DNA from: Parasaccharibacter apium
Lineage (GTDB): Bacteria > Pseudomonadota > Alphaproteobacteria > Acetobacterales > Acetobacteraceae
Length of the DNA: 64,000 nucleotides
Direction: 5' to 3'
Assembly: GCF_002592045.1 (NCBI RefSeq)
Contig: NZ_MEJG01000002.1
Coordinates: 1 to 64,000 of the forward strand
In this document: piece by piece, positions 54,055 to 63,938 of the stretch
Layout of the letters: each line of letters opens with the position of its first letter
Numbering within the stretch: position 1 is the first letter of the stretch
Position numbers and translations under genes: made by a program
Notes under the pieces: generated by a model
What the model saw: the letters and a program-made list of their open reading frames with translations, nothing else
Database searches by the model: none
What the model was told of the DNA's origin: nothing

Positions 54055-57000
54055 ATGGTCTTTTGTCGGGTTTTTATTGATCGCCCTGTAGCGACCACCC
54101 TACTAGCGCTGGCTATTTTTCTCTCCGGCTTGGTTGCTTTACCATTTTTGCCTATTGCGACCATGCCGGATATGACGGCTACCTCCATCATGGTAATCGC
54201 CAACCAACCTGGGGCAACACCCCAACAAATGGCGACCTCTGTCTCTACCCCATTAGAGCGGCATCTTGCCTCTATTGCCGATGTACAAACACTAGAATCC
54301 AGCACGGGTAGTGGTCAAACCTCCATCTTTATTGACTTCTCACCCTCGCGTAACATTGACGGTGCGTTGCGCGACGTCCAAGCCGCTTTACGCGCAACTA
54401 TGAGTGACCTGCCAACGGGCACATTAAACGCCACCCCACAAGCCTTTAAGCTAGATGGCGATAGGCCTATCTACCTCCTCCATCTGACCTCTAAACAACA
54501 ATCCCGCGACCAACTTTATGACCTCGCCCTCATCCGCATACGCCCCATTTTAGCACAAATTACAGGGGTTGGCCGGGTGGAAATATTCGGGGCGTCCAAC
54601 CCCGCAGTCCGCGTAGAGCTTAACCCTTACCCGCTTTACAAATGGGGGTTAAACCCTGAGGATATTCGCTCCGCTCTTGCCTCAGCAAATGCCTATACAC
54701 CCAAAGGGTTTTTCACCCTCAATGGGCAACGCATCCAACTACAAACGAATGACCAAGCCATCAATGCGGCGCAATATCGCAATCTCATCGTCGCTTATCG
54801 TAATAAATTCTACCCTATTTATTTACGTGACATCGCTAGAGTGCATGATGACGTACAAGATATTTATCAAGAAAGTACCTTTAATGGGCAAACTGCCATT
54901 ACAATTGCTGTCATGCCGCAACCACATGCGAATACAGTAGCTATTGTCAATAACATTACCCAGCGTTTACCCCTCCTCCAACAAGCGATACCCGCCACGG
55001 TAAGCATTCATACAGGCTTAGACCTCTCCCGTACGATCCGCGCTTCCCTTACGGATGCAAAACTTACCTTAATCATCTCCATTCTTTTAGTTATCCTCGT
55101 TATCGCACTCTTTTTCCGGCATATTGGCAGCACACTCATCCCTGCTATCACGGTCCCTGTTGCTCTTTCTGGGACGCTAACAATCATGGCATGGTGTGGC
55201 TTCTCATTGGATGTTCTATCCCTCATGGCCCTGACGATTGCCGTGGGTTTTGTCATTGATGATGCCATTGTCGTGCTAGAAAATATCGCCCGCCATATGG
55301 AAGCAGGGGTAGAGCGTTACCAAGCAAGCCTTATTGGAACGCGTGAAATCAGCTTTACCGTTATATCTATCAGTCTCTCCCTTATTGCCGTCTTTATCCC
55401 CCTTTTATGTATCCCAGGGACATTAGGGTCCATTTTTTATGAATTCGCCCTCACAATGGTCGCAGCTATCATACTCTCGATGGTTTTATCTCTGACCCTC
55501 ACCCCTATGTTATGTGCCCATTTTCTCACAATACACCATCGCACCTCTGCCGAGCCGCTCTGTAAACCCTGCTCTACTCTCTTACATGCCCCCCATATAT
55601 GGGGCCTTTATGGGATACGCCTCCTCCTCGCCAATACGGAAGCCTCCCTACACCGCCTCACACAAGCTTATGAACGATCCATAAAATGGAGCTTAAAGCA
55701 CCCCGTTCTCACCGGCTTAACTCTGCCGGGAAGTCTCTTTATCCTCATCGCTGGTGTTGCCATTCTTCCCAAAACCGCCCTACCGGAGATGGACCTCGCC
55801 ATCCTTCAAGGCCGCATTGTTGGAGAGCCAACTCTCTCCTTCCAAGCCTTACTCCGTCGTTTACAGCAAACTGAAGCGATCATCCAAAAAGACCCAGCTG
55901 TCCAAACGGTTGTGACCTTCAACCGTAATAGCTATATGGGGGATTTTTTCATCTCCTTAAAAGCTAAGAGCCAACGCGATAATCCCCAAACCATACTTGC
56001 TCGCCTTCATAAAGCTATTCCCCAACAAGCTGGGGCGGAGGCTCTCTTCTGGGCTTTCGGCAATAACCGTCAAGGCGGTGATGATACAAACAATACAGGC
56101 AATTATCGCTATGTCCTCCAAAGCGATAACAGCACTCCCCTCTATGAAACAACACCACTCCTCCTTGCAAAACTACGTGCGAGTGGGCTCTTTCGTAACC
56201 TCTCAACCAATGCAGAAGATATGGGCTCTTCAGCTCATATTATCGTCCATAGAGACCTAGAAGCGCGCTATAATGTCACACCTCAATTAATCCAAAATGC
56301 CCTTTTTGATTCTTACGGGCAAAGCATTGTCTCGACCATTCATCTCCCCCTTACCAACCACAAAGTGGTCATGGTGGTTGATGACCCTTTCCGCCAGTAC
56401 CCCAACACACTCCATCATCTCTGGCTTTCCACCTCTGCTGGGACAGCCGCCGGGGGGATTGCCTCTAATCTGATCCGTGTCCGCAGCAAAGGGACATTAA
56501 GCGCACAAGCCTCCATCGCCCAAGATTCTGTGACGAACTCTTTTGCCAATAAACTCTCGGGCAATAATTCCAACGGTGCAGCGGTGTCTTCATCCCAAGA
56601 AACGATGATCCCTCTTGATAATGTCGCCACTATTGCCAAAACCCCCATGCCCCTGACTATTGCTCATCACAATGGTTATTACGCCACAACGCTTTCTTTT
56701 GATCTAACAGACGGCCATAGCTACGATGAGGCAGTAACCATCATCAAAAATACATTAGTAAATCTCCACGTCTCCGATGTAATTCATGGGGAGTTTACTG
56801 GCACAATAGGTGAAACCAACGCGCTTATGACCAACGCACTACTCGCCTTTCTTGCCGCTATCGCCATTATGTACATCACCTTAGGTATTCTTTATGAAAG
56901 TCTCATACACCCTATCACCATCCTCTCTACCCTGCCTTCTGCCGGGGTGGGGGCTGTCTTAGGGCTTTGGGTTGCAGGAGAAAGCTTTAGCCTTATTGCC

Positions 57001-57366
57001 GTCATTGGCATCATTTTACTCACAGGCATTGTTAAGAAAAATGCCATCTTGGTCATTGATTTTGCCCTACAAACCCACAGAACCAACCCTGAGATGACAG
57101 CCGAGCAAGCTATCCAGCAAGCCTCTATCATTCGCTTCCGCCCCATCCTGATGACAACATTAGCCGCAGCTTTAGGCGGGGTACCACTACTCATCAGCGA
57201 TGGGTATGGCTGTGAGCTCCGCCGCCCCTTAGGGGTAGCGATTTTAGGGGGGATGGCCATCAGCCAGCTTTTAACCTTCTACACCACACCTGCAATTTAT
57301 CTTTTAATGGAACGGCTAAAACATCGTTGCCAATATCTCACAAAAAAGCTGATTGCACGCGCCTAA
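54055..57366 (+). CDS. RND family efflux transporter permease (AcrB/MdtC-like)
   Basis: 1103 residues, the normal RND length. Twelve membrane helices with two large periplasmic loops. VFIDRPVATTLLALAIFLSG at the start and the proton-relay aspartates in VGFVIDDAIVVLENIARHME (helix 4) are diagnostic. A second copy of the helical set follows from about residue 860. It pumps compounds out using the proton gradient and needs an adaptor and a TolC-like duct; neither is encoded beside it. The resemblance is to the MdtB/MdtC branch. Confidence 0.92.
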   Translation: MVFCRVFIDRPVATTLLALAIFLSGLVALPFLPIATMPDMTATSIMVIANQPGATPQQMATSVSTPLERHLASIADVQTLESSTGSGQTSIFIDFSPSRNIDGALRDVQAALRATMSDLPTGTLNATPQAFKLDGDRPIYLLHLTSKQQSRDQLYDLALIRIRPILAQITGVGRVEIFGASNPAVRVELNPYPLYKWGLNPEDIRSALASANAYTPKGFFTLNGQRIQLQTNDQAINAAQYRNLIVAYRNKFYPIYLRDIARVHDDVQDIYQESTFNGQTAITIAVMPQPHANTVAIVNNITQRLPLLQQAIPATVSIHTGLDLSRTIRASLTDAKLTLIISILLVILVIALFFRHIGSTLIPAITVPVALSGTLTIMAWCGFSLDVLSLMALTIAVGFVIDDAIVVLENIARHMEAGVERYQASLIGTREISFTVISISLSLIAVFIPLLCIPGTLGSIFYEFALTMVAAIILSMVLSLTLTPMLCAHFLTIHHRTSAEPLCKPCSTLLHAPHIWGLYGIRLLLANTEASLHRLTQAYERSIKWSLKHPVLTGLTLPGSLFILIAGVAILPKTALPEMDLAILQGRIVGEPTLSFQALLRRLQQTEAIIQKDPAVQTVVTFNRNSYMGDFFISLKAKSQRDNPQTILARLHKAIPQQAGAEALFWAFGNNRQGGDDTNNTGNYRYVLQSDNSTPLYETTPLLLAKLRASGLFRNLSTNAEDMGSSAHIIVHRDLEARYNVTPQLIQNALFDSYGQSIVSTIHLPLTNHKVVMVVDDPFRQYPNTLHHLWLSTSAGTAAGGIASNLIRVRSKGTLSAQASIAQDSVTNSFANKLSGNNSNGAAVSSSQETMIPLDNVATIAKTPMPLTIAHHNGYYATTLSFDLTDGHSYDEAVTIIKNTLVNLHVSDVIHGEFTGTIGETNALMTNALLAFLAAIAIMYITLGILYESLIHPITILSTLPSAGVGAVLGLWVAGESFSLIAVIGIILLTGIVKKNAILVIDFALQTHRTNPEMTAEQAIQQASIIRFRPILMTTLAAALGGVPLLISDGYGCELRRPLGVAILGGMAISQLLTFYTTPAIYLLMERLKHRCQYLTKKLIARA

Positions 57367-57445
57367 TACCCCATAAGGGGGCTTCTCTACATTGCGTCAC
57401 TTTATCGCTATTTCTATAAAGAAAAGCCTGATAAGGAGCGCGCCC

Positions 57446-58117
57446 ATGACCCAGCAGAACGATACCCCCCCGCCGCACCCAGCTTTGGATGACGCCCCCC
57501 TTTTCCCTCGCCCTACGCGGCGGCGGGTCCTAACGGCAAGCTCTCTCGCTTTAGGCGGGGCTGGGGCCTGCACGCTCGCTGCGCCCTTCCTCAATAGTCT
57601 CCGCCAGACTGAAGCACGCTCTGCGGAGAACACGCATGAGCACGCCATTCTTGATGTCACTGTGCAGGATTTAGAGCCGGGTAGCCACAAAATAGTCGTT
57701 TGGCAGGGCCTTCCGGTTGCTATTCAACGCCGCACGCCAGAGATGCTCCGCGCTTTGGAGGACCCTACCCTCCTCACCCAACTGGCCGACCCACAATCAC
57801 GTATCCATCAACAACCAGCTGAGGCTGAAAACCCCCATCGCTCCCTGCGGGCTGACTATGGGGTTTATATCACCATTTGCACCCATCTAGGCTGCGTCCC
57901 CAATTATCAAGACCTTGCAAGCTTGCCGGCCTCTGGTGGGTTCTTCTGCCCGTGTCATGGCTCACAATTTGATGGGGCGGGGCGTGTCCTACGCAATATG
58001 CCCGCCCCCTATAATTTGCCCGTCCCGCCCCTTCATTTTGTTGATGATAACACCATCCGCCTAGGGGAAAGCTTGCTCTCCCCTCATTACGACATCACCA
58101 AAATCCAACAACTGTAA
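57446..58117 (+). CDS. petA: Ubiquinol-cytochrome c reductase iron-sulfur subunit (Rieske)
   Basis: 223 residues from ATG 57446 with AAGGAG seven bases upstream. A twin-arginine signal anchor PTRRRVLTASSLALGGAG leads into the membrane. The Rieske cluster motifs are ICTHLGCVPNY and FFCPCHGSQFDGAGRV, separated by a short insertion (ASLPASGG) as in alphaproteobacteria. It moves electrons from ubiquinol to cytochrome c1. First gene of petABC. Confidence 0.95.
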   Translation: MTQQNDTPPPHPALDDAPLFPRPTRRRVLTASSLALGGAGACTLAAPFLNSLRQTEARSAENTHEHAILDVTVQDLEPGSHKIVVWQGLPVAIQRRTPEMLRALEDPTLLTQLADPQSRIHQQPAEAENPHRSLRADYGVYITICTHLGCVPNYQDLASLPASGGFFCPCHGSQFDGAGRVLRNMPAPYNLPVPPLHFVDDNTIRLGESLLSPHYDITKIQQL

Positions 58118-58129
58118 GGGACGGCCTCT

Positions 58130-59326
58130 ATGATGAATCACACCCCCACACCGCCTTCCCATTGGCTTGACCGCCGCTTGCCTTTCCTACGGCCTTTCTG
58201 CCGCCATATGGCGCGCTTCCCCATGCCGCCGGTAAATCTGCTCTGGACTATCGGGGCCTGTTTGATCGCCGCCTTCGACCTCATGATTGTAAGCGGGATT
58301 TTTCTTGCCCTCCACTACCAACCCGATATGACGCAAGCTTTTGAAAGCATTGAAGCGATTGAACGCCGCGTCCCCTCTGGCTGGTTGATCCGTAGCATCC
58401 ATGCAGGCGGGGTCAGCATGCTCTTTGCAGCCCTCTATCTCCATATGGGGAGAGGGCTATGGTATGGCTCCTACAAGGCCCCGCGAGAGCTTGTCTGGCT
58501 CTCTGGCCTTATTGTGATGCTCCTTTTTATGGTCACAGCCTTTGCAGGGTATGTTTTACCGTGGGGGCAAATGTCCTATTGGGGCGCAACCGTTATTACC
58601 CATGCGGTGGACGCCGTGCCAGCTATTGGGCACCCGCTGCTTGTTTATCTCCTTGGGGAAGAGACGTTAGGCAATATTGCGCTGCACCGCTTTTTCATCC
58701 TGCATTTTACCCTTGGCTTCATTATCGCCGCTCTGATTGGCCTGCATATCATCTGCCTCCACGGGACAGGCTCTAGCAATCCAACCCTAGATAGCCCCCA
58801 GCCTGACAAAACAACACGGCCTTTCGCACCGCTTTATGTTGTCAAAGATAGCTTAGCCGTCTGTATTTTTCTGGCGTTATTGGCGGGGTTAATCTTCTTC
58901 CTCCCCGGTTTATTAAGCAAGATTGATAACATTACCCCTGCCAATCCCCTCAAAACCCCTGCTGATATTACGCCAGAATGGTATCTTGCCCCGTGGTTTG
59001 CCATGCTGCGCGCTATTCCCTCCCGCCTGGGGGGGCTTATCATAGCGGGCTCTAGCTTACTCGTCCTTTTTGCTCTCCCTTGGTTGGATATCTCCCCCCG
59101 CCATAATGCGACCTATCGGCCTTTTATCCGCATCGGGATGGGGCTTTTCTTCCTCGCCTTCCTCACCCTCATCGTAGCAGGGCTACAACCAGCTACCCCC
59201 CTATGGGCATGGATAAGCCGAGGCGCATTGCTGGTATGGTTCCTCGTGTTTCTCGTTCTGCTCCCCTTCACTGCATGGCAAGAGCGCAAAGCCGCACAAT
59301 CCTCACAAAAGGATGTACAGTCATGA
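58130..59326 (+). CDS. petB: Cytochrome bc1 complex cytochrome b subunit
   Basis: 398 residues, eight membrane helices. Heme ligand histidines lie in RSIHAGGVSMLFAALYLHMG and in HRFFILHFTLGFIIAALIGL, then LHIICLHGTG. The Qo loop is ITPEWYLAPWFAML, which has the PEW motif. ALHYQPDMTQAFES is also conserved. It oxidises ubiquinol and drives proton translocation. The petC gene begins within its stop. Confidence 0.95.
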   Translation: MMNHTPTPPSHWLDRRLPFLRPFCRHMARFPMPPVNLLWTIGACLIAAFDLMIVSGIFLALHYQPDMTQAFESIEAIERRVPSGWLIRSIHAGGVSMLFAALYLHMGRGLWYGSYKAPRELVWLSGLIVMLLFMVTAFAGYVLPWGQMSYWGATVITHAVDAVPAIGHPLLVYLLGEETLGNIALHRFFILHFTLGFIIAALIGLHIICLHGTGSSNPTLDSPQPDKTTRPFAPLYVVKDSLAVCIFLALLAGLIFFLPGLLSKIDNITPANPLKTPADITPEWYLAPWFAMLRAIPSRLGGLIIAGSSLLVLFALPWLDISPRHNATYRPFIRIGMGLFFLAFLTLIVAGLQPATPLWAWISRGALLVWFLVFLVLLPFTAWQERKAAQSSQKDVQS

Positions 59327-60030
59327 TGCCACACCGTCTGTTATGGGCTCCTTTTGCTCTATTCACCCTCATCAGCGGGGCCGCTAGCCCTGCTCTCGCT
59401 GCCCCTATCACGGCGGCATCCCCTACTCCGCCCCCCATTATGAAGCCGGAAGAACGCGGGTTGCTCATCTTCCAGCAAATATGCAGCTCCTGCCATAGTA
59501 TGGACCATGCCCATTATGGGGATATGATTGCGTTACAACCAGATGTTGCCGCCTTGCAGCATTGGGCACAACAACGCCATACAGGGTTAGAAAGCCCCAT
59601 TGCCTCCCCTTATCCTAGTGTCGCTGTGGGCAAAGCGAATAATGGGGGGGACTACCCGCCAGACCTCTCCCATATTGTCCGCACAATACGCGGTGGGCCG
59701 GATTATATCCGCCACATGCTTGCAGATTATCGCCCTGCTCCCCCCGGCGTTACACTCGCCCCACATACTTATTACAACCCCACGGCACTCACGCATCATC
59801 ACAAGTTCAAAATGCGGCCGCCTTTGCAAGAGGGGGCTATCAACTTCCCCGATGGGACAAAAGCGACCATCCCCCAAATGGCCAGCGATGTCACAGCCTT
59901 TCTCCAATGGGCTGATGATAGCCATAAACGCACCCGCCATTTTATCGGCACGGCTGTGCTGCTTTATCTCGCACTACTAAGTGGGATTTTGCTTGCCCTG
60001 TGGCGCGTCTTAAAAAAGGATGCCCCCTAA
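59323..60030 (+). CDS. petC: Cytochrome c1 subunit
   Basis: 235 residues from ATG 59323, which overlaps the petB stop; the open frame further upstream is a shadow of petB. A signal peptide ends after ALAAP near residue 27. Heme c attaches at CSSCHSMDHAHYGD, and the axial methionine is in HKFKMRPPLQEG. A C-terminal membrane helix (ILLALW region near residue 215) anchors it. Somewhat shorter than mitochondrial c1. It passes electrons to a soluble cytochrome or an oxidase. Confidence 0.93.
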   Translation: MMPHRLLWAPFALFTLISGAASPALAAPITAASPTPPPIMKPEERGLLIFQQICSSCHSMDHAHYGDMIALQPDVAALQHWAQQRHTGLESPIASPYPSVAVGKANNGGDYPPDLSHIVRTIRGGPDYIRHMLADYRPAPPGVTLAPHTYYNPTALTHHHKFKMRPPLQEGAINFPDGTKATIPQMASDVTAFLQWADDSHKRTRHFIGTAVLLYLALLSGILLALWRVLKKDAP

Positions 60031-60035
60031 AAAAC

Positions 60036-60063
60036 GAGCCGGAACATAATGATGCTCCGGCTC
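60036..60063. terminator. Terminator between petC and the aldo-keto reductase gene
   Basis: GAGCCGGA (60036-60043) pairs with TCCGGCTC (60056-60063) over a 12-base loop. It lies between convergent genes ending at 60030 and 60088 and may serve both. Confidence 0.65.
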
Positions 60064-60087
60064 TACCGTTACTTTATATACTTACCC

Positions 60088-61137
60088 TCAAGGGGCAGGG
60101 TTAGCGTTTAGCTGATGGATGGCGTTAATCTTCTCCTCCAGCTCCGGCGTAATGGTGAGATTGACGGATGTTAGAGCCGTCTCAAGCTGCTGCAAATTAG
60201 TTGCCCCGATGATGTTAGAGGCCACAAAGGGACGGGTGGTTACAAACGCAATCGCCATTTGGGCGAGGTCTAACCCGCTCTCTTTCGCAAGGGCCTGATA
60301 AGCACGAATCGCATCATCAACGCCCGGTTTTTCGTAACGCTGCCCCCGCTCAAAGAGAGTTGTCCGCGCCCCCGGTGGGCGGGCACCATCCAGATATTTA
60401 CCCGTTAAATAGCCCTGCGCGAGTGGAGAATAAGCCAATAAGCCGACATCCTCCCGCAAGCCCATCTCGGCAAGGCCAATCTCATAAGTGCGGTTCAACA
60501 GATTATAGGCGTTTTGGATAGAGGCAATACGCGGCTGTTTTTCCTCGCGTGAAACACGCAAAAACTCCGCCACACCCCATGCGGTCTCGTTAGATAAACC
60601 TACATGACGGACCTTGCCTTCCTTCACCAACTCCCCTAATGCGCCTAATGTCTCAGCAATCGGCACTTCATCAGCATCAGAGAGGGTTTGGAAGGTCGTC
60701 CCTCCCTCACCAAAGATGTTAATCTTACGGTCTGGCCAATGGAGCTGATAAAGGTCCAAATAATCCGTATTTAACCGCTTGAGCGATTGCTCGATCGCAT
60801 ATCGAATCTGCCCTGGTGTCAGGCGTGGTTTCTCCCCATCGGGGCGGAACCACTCATTCTGGCTACGCCCAACCACCTTGCTGGCTAGGATAATTTTATC
60901 ACGATTACCGCGTGCCTTTAGCCAACTCCCCACAATGCGCTCGGTCGAGCCTTGTGTCTCTGCACGCGGAGGGATGGAATATAATTCCGCCGTGTCGATG
61001 AAATTTACGCCATGTTCGAGGGCCATATCGAGCTGGGCATGACCTTCTGCCTCGGTATTTTGTTGGCCAAAGGTCATGGTTCCTAAGCATAGTTCGCTTA
61101 CTTTAAGGCCAGTTCTCCCTAAGGGTCTGTATTGCAT
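60088..61137 (-). CDS. Aldo/keto reductase (Tas-like)
   Basis: 349 residues from ATG 61137, chosen for GGGGAATAG upstream; the frame is open to 61260 with unrelated sequence. QYRPLGRTGLKVSELCLGTM, the catalytic Asp-Tyr in NFIDTAELYS, the Lys in IILASKVVG and the His in LYQLHWPDR are all present. It reduces aldehydes or ketones with NADPH; the inserted loops resemble the E. coli Tas protein. Substrate unknown. Convergent with petC. Confidence 0.9.
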   Translation of the reverse strand: MQYRPLGRTGLKVSELCLGTMTFGQQNTEAEGHAQLDMALEHGVNFIDTAELYSIPPRAETQGSTERIVGSWLKARGNRDKIILASKVVGRSQNEWFRPDGEKPRLTPGQIRYAIEQSLKRLNTDYLDLYQLHWPDRKINIFGEGGTTFQTLSDADEVPIAETLGALGELVKEGKVRHVGLSNETAWGVAEFLRVSREEKQPRIASIQNAYNLLNRTYEIGLAEMGLREDVGLLAYSPLAQGYLTGKYLDGARPPGARTTLFERGQRYEKPGVDDAIRAYQALAKESGLDLAQMAIAFVTTRPFVASNIIGATNLQQLETALTSVNLTITPELEEKINAIHQLNANPAP

Positions 61138-61303
61138 CGCTATTCCCCTCTCCTTACAATCACAGTGTCTCCAACATCCTAACATGCCCGTAATATGAGG
61201 CAAGAAAGCCCTTGAAGGGCGATCTTCCCTTTTCCCCCAGCTTACCGCTATCCTAGGCACACAAACGCTCTATAGAGCAGACTAGACGAAACAGGCAGGA
61301 CCA

Positions 61304-61990
61304 ATGCATATCTTACTGGTTGAGGATGATCCCACCGTTCGCTCCTTTGTCCTTAAAGGTCTTAAAGAAGCAGGGCATGATGTAGACCATGCCGATAATG
61401 GCAAAGATGGGCTCTATCTCGCTGTTGGAGAAAAATACGATATTATCATCTTAGACCGGATGCTCCCCGGTGGAGTCGATGGCTTGCATATTCTTGAGAC
61501 CCTCCGCAGCCAGAAGAACAATACCCCTGTGCTATTGCTCTCTGCCCTCTCTGATGTGGATGACCGGGTCGATGGGTTGCGTGCCGGTGGGGATGATTAC
61601 GTCACAAAACCTTTTGCCTTCTCCGAGCTTCTCGCCCGTGTGGAGGCCCTCGGCCGCCGTGGGCATAATGAAACCGCCCCAGAGACAACCCTCACTGTAG
61701 GTGACCTCACATTAGACCTCCTCTCCCGCGAGGTACGGCGTGGAGGCCAGAAGATTGACCTCCAACCGCGTGAGTTCCGCCTCCTAGAGTTCCTCGTCCG
61801 CAATGCCGGACAGGTCGTAACCCGTACCATGCTGCTTGAGAAAGTTTGGGATTATCATTTTGACCCACAGACCAATGTGATTGATGTCCATGTCTCCCGT
61901 CTCCGGCAGAAGGTCGATAAACCTTTTCAGACCGCTATCATCCATACAGTCCGCAATGCAGGCTATATCCTCCGCCCGACACAAAGTTAG
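61304..61990 (+). CDS. OmpR/PhoB-type two-component response regulator
   Basis: 228 residues. The receiver has VEDDPTVRSFVLKGLKEAGH, the phospho-acceptor Asp in DIIILDRMLPGGVDG and the lysine in DYVTKPFAFSELLARVEALG. The DNA-binding winged helix (LQPREFRLLEFLVRNAGQVV, VIDVHVSRLRQKVDKPF) follows. This is the CusR/QseB-like branch, where the targets cannot be told from sequence. It is followed by its kinase at 24 bases. The petABC operon is close, but separated by the aldo-keto reductase gene. Confidence 0.92.
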   Translation: MHILLVEDDPTVRSFVLKGLKEAGHDVDHADNGKDGLYLAVGEKYDIIILDRMLPGGVDGLHILETLRSQKNNTPVLLLSALSDVDDRVDGLRAGGDDYVTKPFAFSELLARVEALGRRGHNETAPETTLTVGDLTLDLLSREVRRGGQKIDLQPREFRLLEFLVRNAGQVVTRTMLLEKVWDYHFDPQTNVIDVHVSRLRQKVDKPFQTAIIHTVRNAGYILRPTQS

Positions 61991-62014
61991 CGCGAATAGG
62001 AGGTTAGCTACTTT

Positions 62015-63517
62015 ATGAGGAAGGATAAGAAAGCCCCGCGCCGTTGGCTCCAATGGCGGCGGGGGGATGCCAGCAAAGTGGGGCGATGGCATTGGCCGAT
62101 CCGCTCCGCTGGGATTAACTTCGCCCTTGGCTATGGCGTGTTATTTCTTATCTCAGCCACGCTGTTCTTATCCTTCATCTGGTGGAGTAGTACCAACCTC
62201 CTCACCCAGCATGTCCGTGCCTTTATAGAGACCGATGCGCAGGAGCTCACACAGCGATGGCACTATGGCGGCCCCCCTGCCCTCAGCAGTGCCATTACAG
62301 ACCGCTTGGAACAAAATATTGATGATGATGCCCTCTATTTGCTCGTCGACCGCCGCGGGCGACGTTTAGCGGGCAATCTACCTGGCTGGCCCGTTGCCAT
62401 CACAAAGATGGATCATTTTTACGAGCTTACCATCCGCCGTTATACCTTCTCCACCCCCGCGCAATTTAAAGCCTACCACCTCACCCACGGCTTTAAGCTC
62501 ATTGTCGGGCATGACATCAGGGGCCGCGCCCTCCTCAGTACAGTCATCACCCGTACCCTCATTTGGTGTGCTGTGATGATTGCCCTCCTCGCTATTGGCG
62601 GGGCTTTAGTGGTGCGCAATCTCTTCCGCCGTATTGTTGGCTCCATCGCCCGCACGGCCTCTGCTGTGGCGAGTGGGGACCTTAACCACCGCATCGCCCT
62701 CACAGGCAGCGAGACGGACCTTGTTGCTGAGACGGTCAACACCATGCTGGACCGAATCAACCGGTTGATGGAAGGGGTCCGCCAAGTCTCCAACGCCATT
62801 GCTCATGACCTCCGCACCCCCATCACCCGCGCCCGTAACCAACTTGAAGAAGCGCTCTTTTCTGCCTCCTCACCTGATGAGCTACGCCTAGCGGCGGACA
62901 AAGCGATTGAAGACCTCGACCATATTACCGGTATCTTTGAAGCCCTCCTCCGCATTGCCCAAATTGAGGCCGGGGCCCGTCGCTCCGCCTTTACTATGGT
63001 GGACCTTAACCAACTCCTCACTAATATGGCGGAATTATATGAAGCCTCTGCTGAAGATGCAGGGTTAAGTCTCCATATGGATATCAGCCCACTGCCCCCT
63101 CTTTATGGGGATGAGCGTATGCTCCAACAGGCTTTGGCGAATCTGTTAGATAACGCGATTAAGTTTTCCCCCCCTCGTAGCCTACTCTCCCTCACAGCCC
63201 GCCCCGTTACAGCCATTACACCGCGTGGTCATACAGCGCACACCACCCCCACTGGGATAGAAATTAGTGTGCAAGACCAAGGGCCGGGGATGAATGAAGC
63301 TGATATTCTCCGTGCGCATGAACGCTTCTTCCGTGCCGAAAGTGCCCGCCATACGCCTGGCTCTGGCCTTGGGCTCTCCCTCGTCCAAGCGGTAACGAGC
63401 CTTCATCATGGCCGCCTTATCCTCACACGCACGAATCCGGGGTTGAAGGTCACACTCTTCCTCCCGCTTCTACAACAAGACGCGGACCACACCACAACAA
63501 CAGCGTCCCATGCATGA
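62015..63517 (+). CDS. Sensor histidine kinase
   Basis: 500 residues. Two membrane helices (about 32-55 and 178-205) enclose a periplasmic sensor domain of about 120 residues. HAMP spans about 205-258. HisKA has its histidine in SNAIAHDLRTPITRARNQLE, and the ATPase domain has ALANLLDNAIKFSPP, DQGPGM and GSGLGLSLVQAV. It phosphorylates the upstream regulator. The first 30 residues are very basic (RKDKKAPRRWLQWRRG). The signal it senses is unknown. Confidence 0.92.
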   Translation: MRKDKKAPRRWLQWRRGDASKVGRWHWPIRSAGINFALGYGVLFLISATLFLSFIWWSSTNLLTQHVRAFIETDAQELTQRWHYGGPPALSSAITDRLEQNIDDDALYLLVDRRGRRLAGNLPGWPVAITKMDHFYELTIRRYTFSTPAQFKAYHLTHGFKLIVGHDIRGRALLSTVITRTLIWCAVMIALLAIGGALVVRNLFRRIVGSIARTASAVASGDLNHRIALTGSETDLVAETVNTMLDRINRLMEGVRQVSNAIAHDLRTPITRARNQLEEALFSASSPDELRLAADKAIEDLDHITGIFEALLRIAQIEAGARRSAFTMVDLNQLLTNMAELYEASAEDAGLSLHMDISPLPPLYGDERMLQQALANLLDNAIKFSPPRSLLSLTARPVTAITPRGHTAHTTPTGIEISVQDQGPGMNEADILRAHERFFRAESARHTPGSGLGLSLVQAVTSLHHGRLILTRTNPGLKVTLFLPLLQQDADHTTTTASHA

Positions 63518-63593
63518 ATACCCCGCTATGCCTTACGAAAGTTTCATACCTTACTCATCTTAAAAGTGTAGTTTCTATGATACCGTTGTACCC

Positions 63594-63938
63594 ATGCGCA
63601 CCATTTGCTCACTCACGGCTCTAATTCTTGTCATCCCGCTAACAATGCGGCCGAACATTGCGAGAGCCTCACTCTTATCGGATGGAGACTCATCTCCACC
63701 CCCTCAAGACCTTGTCATTACTAGTGATAGTCCAGCTTATTGCGCCCAACTCAGTGAGCATCTGGCTGAGAAAATACGCACCCCCCATAATGTCCCTGTT
63801 GGCGCCATGGATGATGCCCAACATTTGTTAGAAGAAGGCCGAGAACTCTGCCAACAAAATCACATTCGCGCAGGGATAGGCCGTTTGCGGCGCGCGCTTG
63901 TTCTCCTCAAAAATCAGGAAGAAGGACCTCGTCAATGA
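63594..63938 (+). CDS. Small hypothetical exported protein
   Basis: 114 residues with a signal peptide (LTALILVIPLTM core, cleaved after ARA at about residue 25). Two cysteines lie in PAYCAQLSEHL and GRELCQQNHIRAGIGRLRRA. The mature part looks helical. No family recognised. It begins 77 bases after the histidine kinase stop and overlaps the next gene by four bases, so it heads a short exported-protein operon next to the two-component system. Confidence 0.6.
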   Translation: MRTICSLTALILVIPLTMRPNIARASLLSDGDSSPPPQDLVITSDSPAYCAQLSEHLAEKIRTPHNVPVGAMDDAQHLLEEGRELCQQNHIRAGIGRLRRALVLLKNQEEGPRQ

